Shown: positions 26,426 to 64,000 of the stretch, in pieces
How the letters are laid out: the number at the start of each line of letters is the position of its first letter
How positions within the stretch are numbered: position 1 is the stretch's first letter
Origin: Oreocharis arfaki
Taxonomy: Eukaryota; Chordata; Aves; Passeriformes; Paramythiidae
DNA length: 64,000 nucleotides
Reading direction: 5' to 3'
Assembly: GCA_013398015.1 (NCBI GenBank)
Contig: VZRR01010916.1
Location: 328,345 to 392,344, forward strand
Made by a program: the position numbers and the translations under genes
The notes under the pieces: generated by a model
Databases searched by the model: none
Seen by the model: the letters and a program-made list of their open reading frames with translations, nothing else
Told to the model about the DNA's origin: nothing

Positions 26426-29400
26426 ATTTCCCTCTCTCAGGACCTGGTTCCAAAGGTGGGCTCAGGCTCAGGAGGGCAATTTCCATCCTGGGGGCACCTT
26501 GCTGCAGCTGTGTGTGAATCCACTGGGACACCTGACCTGGCATTCCCCAAAGGGCTCAGGCAGGAACATTTGCTGGCCATGACCAGGAGAAGGATCCTCC
26601 TGGCAGGAGTGGGGGCTTGGAGGCCACAAACCCCCAGCAAGGTGCCACAAAGCCCCGAGGGCATCCCCTTCCCTTGCTGTTACCCCAACCATTTCTCAGT
26701 GAGGCTGAGCAGCCTGTGGCAGGTTGAAATTTAATTCTGGTTTAAGTAGGACATGGGCTGGGCTGTCCTGGCCAGGGCTGGTGCAAGGAGGGGCTGGGAC
26801 CCCAGTGATGAAACCACCACCAAAACCCCAGTGCCTGCAGGGAGGTTTTACAGGCGTTTCTCTCTCATGGCAGTGTTTTCACAGAAAATAAGGTTCATGT
26901 CAGACAAGGCTTTGTGCTTTGCTTGTACTACTCCAAATATTTTCTTTTCTTTCATTTTTAATCTTGATCCTGTTCTTTGCAGAGAGCAAATCAGTTCAAA
27001 ACGTGGTGTTTGCTACCAGCAAGTCACAGGCTCATGGAAGGAATAAAGTCACAGGAATAAAACCCCTCGAATCACATTGAATTTAGGCTGCCTCTTGTCA
27101 CAGGCAAGTGCATGGCACATCCTTGGAGCAGGTCCTTAAATTAAAATATTGTAGATTTTTTTTGCTGTTGAAGCACTACTGCAGAAATGAGTGGCCAAGG
27201 AGAGAGGAGGTTTTTTTTCCTCTGGCTGGAATTTTTCCCTATAACCATCCTCAGGAGAGTTCTCATCTTCAAAAGAAACATTCTTTCTATACAAGCTGCA
27301 AAAAGAATTATTTAATGACATCATAAATTAATACAGAGAGGCACAAATTTTCCAAAATGTGGAGGGAGAGAAAAATAAATTCATGTTTGCCAAAAACACC
27401 CCAGCTCTTCCAGACTTAGGCCCCTCTTGAGCCTGTGAGCTGCCAATGATGCCAAATTGAATGGTGGGGCTTTTGGCAGGACTGAAGTTTAGCTTGTTTA
27501 AATTTTGGCAAATATTCCTATTACTCACATTCTCAGCAAGCTGATACAAATATTTGTTCTATTTAGAGGGAAGTCCAAGCTCAGTGCTGGCACCAAGCGC
27601 TGCTGGGCTTGGTGGAACTGAGGCTGCCCGAGCCAATATTAAATTTGGACATCTACCTTAAAGAAAAACAGAATTAAAAAATTCCCTGGGCCTTTTAGTA
27701 CAGATTAGAGCACATCAATGGAAAATGGTCCTCGTGTGTATTCAGGTTTTTCTCACTTGCTAATTTTTGCTTTAATCTGATTTGAAATGGGCCTGGTTTC
27801 CCTGAGCTTGGATTGCCATTCCCAGCTGCAACTCCGGGGCTGGAAAAGCCTCCACACACATGAACCTCCACATTCTTGAGAATTAAAAGCTGTTTAAACT
27901 GTAGTAAATCAAACTGGGACACAGTAAGCACACTTGATCTCTTTTAAAGCTGTGCAGGTTGTTGGGATTTTTTTTCAGTGATGTCCCCAGTTTAGTGTTT
28001 CTGATTTGAAAAACAAACAGAGCGGATCCTCCAGGACACTCAGGATTGCTGTGCTCTGTTCTTCATCCCTGGGAATGATCCTGCTCAGCCAGGATCTCCA
28101 TCAGGATCAGCACCTGCCAAGCCTTTCCAGGAGGGAAAAGCAGGAGAAACCAAATGGAACCTGGGTGCCTCACCTGGGATTGGGATTGGGACTGGACACA
28201 TAACCCGGGTTAGAAATCTTGCAATGAAAACAAAGCAAACTAAAAAACAACAACCTGTTTCCATCTCATAAATTAATACAATTAGGTTGGTTTTTTTCTT
28301 TTACTGTGCTCAGGTTGAGTGGGATTTGTAATGTAAATAATTCAGCGCTGCCTGAATGTTTTTGTCAAAGTCACACAGGAGGGAGATCCCACTAACATGA
28401 CTTTCCAGCCATTTGGAAATGGGAAATCTGCTCTAAGTGGCTGAACTGGATTCCTCTGAGTGGAAAAAGATCATCACTGGAGAATGATTCATCCCATTTA
28501 ATCTCAGTGTCTGATCTCTCTCCAGTGCCTATAAAAGGAGCCCAGATGACCAGATTAGCATACATCCAAATTTTGCACATTTTTATGCTAACTCAGCCTT
28601 TCCCAATCGGGTCCTGTGCTCACAAATCTCCTGTGCTATTTTTATAAGGAAAAGCTCATTATTTGGCACAGGGATTCCCAGGGCACTCGCTCAGCTCCAG
28701 TGGCTGCTTTGGGACAGAGCCTGGGCCGTGCCCTTTGCAAAGGCTGCCAGGTAAAACCTGCATTAATTCCATGACCAAGCTTTCTGTGCACCCCCTGCAC
28801 TGGCTGAAAGGTTCTGCAATGATTCTTACAGGAATTATTTTTTAAACTGCCTTAAATCAATAAATACTGCATGGATGAGTGGAAGGTACATGAAAAATGG
28901 TTAAAAATAGCAGCAGTGATTGTTCATAAAAATGGCCTTGTTACTGTGTTGGTCACCTTTGAAAGAGGCACAAGCTCCAGGCAGCTTTTCCCTTTTCCTT
29001 TGTGCCCAGGGGCTGCTGCCCCCACTCATTTTTGGGTTACAGTGGCAGCATTTGTCTGGTTCAGTGTTGATCCAGTGTCACGATGAGAAATGAACTGAGC
29101 ACTTCAAATTCTGGGCAGTGACACCCCCAGACCTCTCCCCACTCCCTCCAACCCTTAATGCTTTACCCTGTCCCTGTCACTGAGCTGCCCCCGGGCACAG
29201 GGACGTGGCTTCGGTGCTCTGCTGATCAGTGGCTGCTTTTAACTCAGTGCTCAGCTCAACTCACGTGTCCACTAAAACAAAGAAACACCAGAAAAATCCC
29301 AAATAAATCCAAACCCCTGCCACGGGCACCTAAAATCTGATGGTGGAGCTTCGAAGTGCTGAAAAGAAGGTCAGGTGTGCACCTTGGGAGGTGAGAGGTT

Positions 29401-29754
29401 GGTGAGTCAGGCAGCAGGAGACAGAAGAGAGACGAAGGCATCTTAATTCACCATGGAACATTTTTATACTAATTATTGAAATGCACCCAGAGACAGCTTA
29501 TAGTAGTAAAATGACTTTATGTTCTGATATGTAAAATAAAATGTCCATGCTATGTAACAAACATTTAAAAATTCCATACCACCTGTATCTAATGTGGTTT
29601 CTAATAAAGATTTATCTGTAGCATATATGTTTTTTTGTCTAACCAATCCTTAGTTTTTACATCAAAGGTGTGTAATAAAAAAAAAAAAAATCTTAAATAG
29701 ATGTCTTTCCAAAAAAAAAATTTTAAATAGATGCCTTACAAAAAAAAAAAAAAA
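26426..29754. other. Intergenic DNA just past the TBX4 3' end
   Basis: No exon or RNA gene recognised. The right end contains A-rich tandem units that run into the predicted polyadenylation region. Confidence 0.5.
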
Positions 29755-29755
29755 C
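29676..29755. repeat. Two-unit A-rich tandem repeat at the TBX4 cleavage region
   Basis: The segment TTAAATAGATGYCTT appears twice, near 29693 and near 29722, each flanked by runs of 9-14 A on the plus strand. On the TBX4 (minus) strand the A runs are T runs. The right-hand run lies about 20-35 bases downstream of the AATAAA signal, where a U-rich downstream element is expected. Confidence 0.7.
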
Positions 29756-29773
29756 CCCTTTGCAACATTCATT

Positions 29774-29779
29774 TTTATT
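29774..29779 (-). terminator. TBX4: TBX4 polyadenylation signal AATAAA
   Basis: TTTATT on the plus strand reads AATAAA on the TBX4 strand. It is the only canonical copy I find between the stop codon and this point. It is followed after about 20 bases by a long T tract (minus strand), the normal arrangement of signal, cleavage site and U-rich downstream element. Confidence 0.6.
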
Positions 29780-29835
29780 AAGTATTTCATTTGTCAAAAG
29801 CAAAGCTGAATTGGACACGTGGCCTGCATTTGTGA

Positions 29836-29885
29836 TATATATAATTTTATATATATATATATATATAAAATATATATGTATATAA
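29836..29885. repeat. (AT)n tract with a perfect 28-bp palindrome
   Basis: An AT dinucleotide tract whose centre, 29844-29871, is a perfect palindrome: an ATTTTA arm, (TA)n and a TAAAAT arm. In the TBX4 transcript it would form an AU-only hairpin about 65-95 bases before the polyadenylation signal. Confidence 0.85.
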
Positions 29886-30365
29886 ATAGCTATTCAGCAT
29901 GCAAAAATGGTAGTGATTTCCAAAATCTGGTTACAAAATCCACACCAGTCACACACAAATTCTGCTGAGTGGGTGCAGGGGACTGTCCTGGTTGAAATGT
30001 GACCTCGGGGCTGTGTCCCAGCCCCTCTCATCCATCGGGCTCCTCCTTGGGATGGATTCACCAAAACACAGAAGCACCTCCCCGCTTCCAAACCTGGATT
30101 TCAGCTTTCTTGCCTTTGCCCGTTTGGGAAGCAAAGGGAGGAATTAAAAAACCCCCACTGTGCAATGACTAAAGGTTGAATATTGCGCTCTTCAGTGGAA
30201 CCGAACTCCGGCCCGGCCTCGGTGTCGCCGTCCCCCGGGGGCCCTGCCTGGGAGCTCAGCAGGACGGACCCTGCGGGCCGGAGGGGGACAGCAGCTTTGT
30301 GGGTGAGGGCAGTGGAGCTGTGTCCCAGGAGGAATGCCACTGCTTCCCCACGAGTGTCAGCCCCC

Positions 30366-30500
30366 TGACGGAATCACGGAGGCTGGAAGTGACCTCAAAG
30401 ATCATCAAATCCAACCGATGACCGATCCCCCCTCGGCAGCTCACAGGGACACTGCAGAGGGCAAAGCCAGAGGGCTCCGGACGCTTCCACAGCGAACAAA
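30366..30500 (-). mobile_element. CR1 LINE 3' fragment
   Basis: The plus strand reads GGAATCACGGAGGCTGGAAG followed by a tract like the CR1 'gacctcaaagatcatc...tccaacc' block, which is the complement of the 3' end of avian CR1 LINEs. The element therefore runs on the minus strand with its 3' end at the left. Only a few tens of bases to about 135 are recognisable. It lies inside the predicted TBX4 3' UTR in the same sense as the gene. Confidence 0.8.
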
Positions 30501-31598
30501 AGGAGCAATGAATGCACTGGTTACAGATCTGACCTGTTCTACAAAGACTTGTACACTGCAAAGCCTGACAGGTCATGGGAGCTCTTCCCTCCCCACCCCA
30601 CCATTAAGAAAATATTCCTCTAGGCCTGCTTTAGGCTGAAAACAATTCTGAGTTAGCTGCAAAAGAGAAGAACATAGCACAAAAGGCACGTTTCGGCTGA
30701 ATACAAAAGAAATCAAGGACCAGCAAATACAGAAATTGGTTCTGGAAAGTATTAGCGACTTTTAAGCTCAAACTTCATAAATATATTGCAATAAGCGAGT
30801 GTGATTCAATCAAGGGATGGGAATCTGAAGACACTGGGTCTGTTCCTAACGCTGCAATTAATTCGCTGTTTGGCCTCGGGCTTAACTCTTCACTTCTTTG
30901 CTTCCCACAGCCATGACCGAGGGCGGTGTGGGGGCAAGAAGAGACATCTGTGCATCGGTGCCTTCTCCTCTGTGCCCGTGGCACGGACCTGCACTGCCAA
31001 GGAGGTGCCAGGGCGGCACCGCAGCCCCCAGACCCTGCAGCCCCCGGACCCTGCAGCTCCCGGACCCCGCAGCTCCCGCCGGCCCCGCGCTCCCGCCGCT
31101 CCCTCACTTCCAGAGGAACAAGGAATCTCTACAGATCAAAAGGGCTACAGAAGTGCTGCCACGGCAGTCCTTGAGCTATGCAACCGATCGAATTGCTTTT
31201 TCCTTGGAGTTTTGGGAGGTTGTGGCTTCATGAGCCAAGGACCATAAAAGTGAAGCTCCTATTTTTCCCAAATAGCCAAAATCTGCTCATGGATGTTTAA
31301 CGTTACAAGCAAAAGAACATGACTAGCTACGTCACTCGTTAGTCATGAAGATGGTTTCTACTGCATGAAGATACGAGAATGAATTTTTTTGGGAGTCAGT
31401 AAGAGCCTGATGAATCCAGCCCACTGAGACAGGAGATGGAATTCTGTGTGTGCCTGAAGATACAAGCTCTTCACCCACACAAATCCCTCTGGAAATGCAC
31501 GTGTCTCACCGAAGTGCAAGTTACCCACAGGTATCAACACCGATTGAACACCGTCCTGGAGCAGTAACGTCGGCCGTGGCATCGCTGGGCCCTGGGGG

Positions 31599-62223
<30,625 letters not shown>

Positions 62224-62226
62224 TTC

Positions 62227-63649
62227 CTTGGGGAAGAGAGGTGCAATGTTAGCTGGCAGCACCGGGGGCCACGTCCAACCCCTGCCCCTCGCCCAGCCCC
62301 AGGTACGGCCACCTGCGAGGTCAGGCCCTCCCGGCCCAGCCTGTGGTCCTTCCTCAGGCAGCAGCACTCGGTGACACTGGGATGTGGCACTGCCGGCCTC
62401 GGGGGAAACTGCTGTGCCCGGCAGAGCCAGGCCAGGCCGGCTGGCCCCTGCGGGAGAGCCGCCCACGCGTGGCTGCGCTCCCGCCTGGGGCCAGGGCAGC
62501 TCATCTCTGATGTGGCTGCAGTCCCCCAGCCCCGACTCTCTCTCCTCTCCCCTCTGGTACCCGTCAGGGAGGGCAGCCCAGCCCGGTCGGTCTCTCTGCC
62601 CTGTCCCGTCAGGGCTGTGGGGGCTCCACGACGAAGCGCTGCAGCGGAGCCGGACGGTGTAAACAGGGGGAGTGCTGGGCTCCGAGATAAAAGGGCCCCT
62701 CTTAAACTTGGACGGAGACTGGGAAAAGCCAATAAAGATAAGGCCTGACAGCTCCGCCGGGGCTGCCGCGCATCAACGCCGACTTTTACAGCACGGAGGG
62801 ACGCGGCTGCCTGCCCTGCTTGATGGACAGACGGACAGACGGGACAGGCAGTGGCGGCATGGAGGGGGAGCAGCTCTGAGGAGGCTGCGGGGTGCCGGTC
62901 CCGGGGGCTGAAACCAGCGCTGGCCACGGAACTGCGGTGCCCAAGGGAGCGCTCCTGCCCCCAGCCCCGGTCCCTGCCCCGAGCCGCCAAGGCCGAGCCG
63001 CTGTTCGGGGCAGTGGCAGTGCAGGGGGAGAGCGGGGCTGGGACCCCAAACTCCAGCTCCAGCAGAGCTCCATGGAGAGCAGGACTAGGACTCCAATTTC
63101 CAGCTCCAGCAGAGCTCCGGTGTGAGCAGGACTGGGACTCCCAGCTCCAGTCCCACCAGAATTCCAGGGAGAGCTCCCGCCGAGAAGCCGGACAGCCAGC
63201 CCGGCTATGTGTGAGCGGACACACGTACCCCAGTGACCAGCCACAGTCGCTGGGGCAGGGAGCACCGAGCAGAGAGCACGGTACAGGGCCGGGTGCCCCG
63301 AGAGCTCCGCCGGTCCCTCCGCCCGGCTCGGGGTGTCGGGACTGGGCGGCCCCAGCCCGGCTGAAGCGCGGATGTTTCCCGGCGTCCAACCACACCACGG
63401 AGCCGGGTGACTGGGAAGGCACAGGTGGGAGGTGTCCGCGGCGAAGCCCAAGGGCAAGGCTCCAGCCCCCGACTGGGACCCCGGTGCTCCCGGCACGGAG
63501 CAGGTTGGCTGGTGGGGAGCAGCAGCGAGCAGCGGGGCAGGCTGGCGGCAGTGCCCCGACACTGGCCGGGGCTCGGTGGGCTGCAGGGAGCCCCGCACCC
63601 TTGGACCCCCGCTCCCTCCCGTCCTTCCCCCCGCACCCCGGGAACTCAC
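62227..63649 (-). other. TBX4: TBX4 intron 1 (predicted)
   Basis: GC-rich, about 1.42 kb, between a perfect GTGAGT donor at 63649-63644 and the exon 2 acceptor. Long open frames of 534 and 316 codons cross it on the minus strand, and 329 codons on the plus strand. They reflect low stop-codon frequency and are not credited as genes. Confidence 0.6.
63015..63185. repeat. Imperfect ~47-bp tandem repeat
   Basis: Three diverged copies of a unit resembling GGGACTCC..CCAGCTCCAG followed by CAGAGCTCC..GAGAGCAGGA. AGCAGAGCTCC recurs at about 63061 and 63108, and a third diverged copy follows near 63155. It lies in intron 1 within the CpG-rich block. Confidence 0.65.
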
Positions 63650-63840
63650 ACGGCCGGCCGAGGGGCAGGAGGCGCAGCGGGGGGCTCCGGGCTTGGCCTG
63701 GGGGCGGCTGCGGCATGAAGGGCATCCGCGGGGCACTCAGGCCGGGAGCGGCTCCGCGGCCCCCGATGGCAGCGGCGTGCGGGGCATCCCCCGCTGCGCG
63801 GATTCACTTTCCCTTGATCTCGGCGGAAAATGTTCCATAA
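63650..63840 (-). other. TBX4: TBX4 non-coding exon 1 (predicted; 5' end unknown)
   Basis: The downstream edge is set by the exon-side CGGCCGT followed by GTGAGT. TBX4 in other vertebrates begins with an untranslated exon before the exon holding the ATG. The transcription start is not determinable, so the right boundary is only a placeholder. Several upstream ATGs fall in it, including one at 63725 that opens a 25-codon frame. Confidence 0.45.
63652..63725 (-). other. Predicted upstream ORF in TBX4 exon 1
   Basis: ATG at 63725-63723 opens a 25-codon Pro/Arg/Leu-rich frame (starts MPFMPQPPPG, ends PLGRP). Its next codon is split by the predicted splice: T at 63650 plus GA from exon 2 makes TGA. 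In the spliced RNA the stop lies one base before the TBX4 ATG (TGA-A-ATG). The uORF start context is weak (C at -3). Confidence 0.35.
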
Positions 63841-63844
63841 AGAT

Positions 63845-64000
63845 CCAGTTTGGGGCCTTTCGACTCCCTCCCTCTTTGTCTCCCCCCCTCCCTTTTCCCT
63901 TCCCCTCCTGTTGCTGACGTTGCCGCTGTCAATCACATCCCCTTACACTGTCTCTGGCCCGCTCCGCCCGACCCGGCCCGGCCCGGCCCCGCGCCCGCCC
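63845..64000 (-). promoter_or_regulatory. TBX4: TBX4 promoter region (CpG island)
   Basis: Very GC-rich, with GC boxes (CCGCCC near 63964-63969 and at the window edge) and a CCGGC-type repeat at the right end. It lies just upstream of predicted exon 1 in the TBX4 orientation. No convincing TATA box is seen. The region may continue beyond the window. Confidence 0.55.
63926..63935 (-). promoter_or_regulatory. PBX-MEIS/PREP decamer TGATTGACAG near the TBX4 promoter
   Basis: Reads CTGTCAATCA on the plus strand and TGATTGACAG on the TBX4 strand, an exact match to the composite PBX with MEIS/PREP site. A CRE-like ACGTCA lies next to it. PBX and MEIS factors act in limb and lung mesenchyme, so a role in TBX4 control is plausible but unproven. 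Confidence 0.45.

Larger units (their letters stand above)
29755..31598 (-). other. TBX4: TBX4 3' UTR (predicted)
   Basis: From the TGA stop at 31599-31601 the minus strand runs about 1.84 kb to the first canonical AATAAA I find (29774-29779). The UTR includes a CR1-derived segment around 30366-30500, a GC-rich part at about 30.2-31.1 kb, and an AT-rich palindrome at 29844-29871. The exact 3' end depends on the cleavage site, which I infer only from the signal and the T-rich tract that follows it. Confidence 0.6.

Noticed and set aside
62851..63840. 329-codon plus-strand open frame
   Set aside because: Mirror of the GC-rich block, with no domain and antisense to the TBX4 promoter. It could be a non-coding antisense transcript but nothing supports a protein.

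Overview
The window is vertebrate nuclear DNA, most probably from a bird. It carries one recognisable protein-coding gene, TBX4, on the minus strand. The bird assignment rests on the near-complete TBX4 protein, on CR1 (chicken repeat 1) LINE fragments, and on the compact GC-rich promoter end. The species cannot be told from the sequence.

Layout, left to right. From 1 to about 29.75 kb lies intergenic DNA downstream of TBX4, in which I find no exon, RNA gene or intact mobile element. It does hold a badly decayed Ty3/gypsy-type reverse transcriptase remnant (about 15.6-16.4 kb, plus strand) and two AT-rich, homeodomain-site-rich stretches (about 21.8-22.5 kb and 26.3-26.4 kb) that look like regulatory DNA. 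From about 29.75 to 31.6 kb is the predicted TBX4 3' UTR, with one canonical polyadenylation signal and an embedded CR1 fragment. From 31,599 to 62,226 are the eight coding exons. A non-coding first exon is predicted to end at 63,650, inside a CpG-rich promoter block that runs to the window edge.

The eight coding exons join in phase at GT/AG boundaries into a 541-residue protein without a stop or frameshift, covering a full T-box and the C-terminal domain. The two large introns (intron 3, 11.5 kb; intron 5, 10.9 kb) hold several stretches with clustered transcription-factor motifs: FOX-like, PBX/HOX-like, PITX-like, and a near-palindromic RFX X-box. Introns 4 and 5 also carry CR1 fragments.

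In known vertebrate genomes TBX2 lies upstream of TBX4 in the same orientation and BRIP1 lies downstream. By that order TBX2 would be past the right edge and BRIP1 past the left edge; neither is visible here. TBX4 is a hindlimb, lung and genital mesenchyme regulator controlled by dispersed enhancers, so the large non-coding share of this window is expected to be regulatory rather than empty. I found no wholly new gene system. The most notable observations are the gypsy remnant, the RFX X-box in intron 5, perfect PBX-MEIS/PREP decamers near the promoter and downstream, and a predicted upstream ORF whose stop codon is formed by the exon 1-exon 2 junction one base before the TBX4 start.
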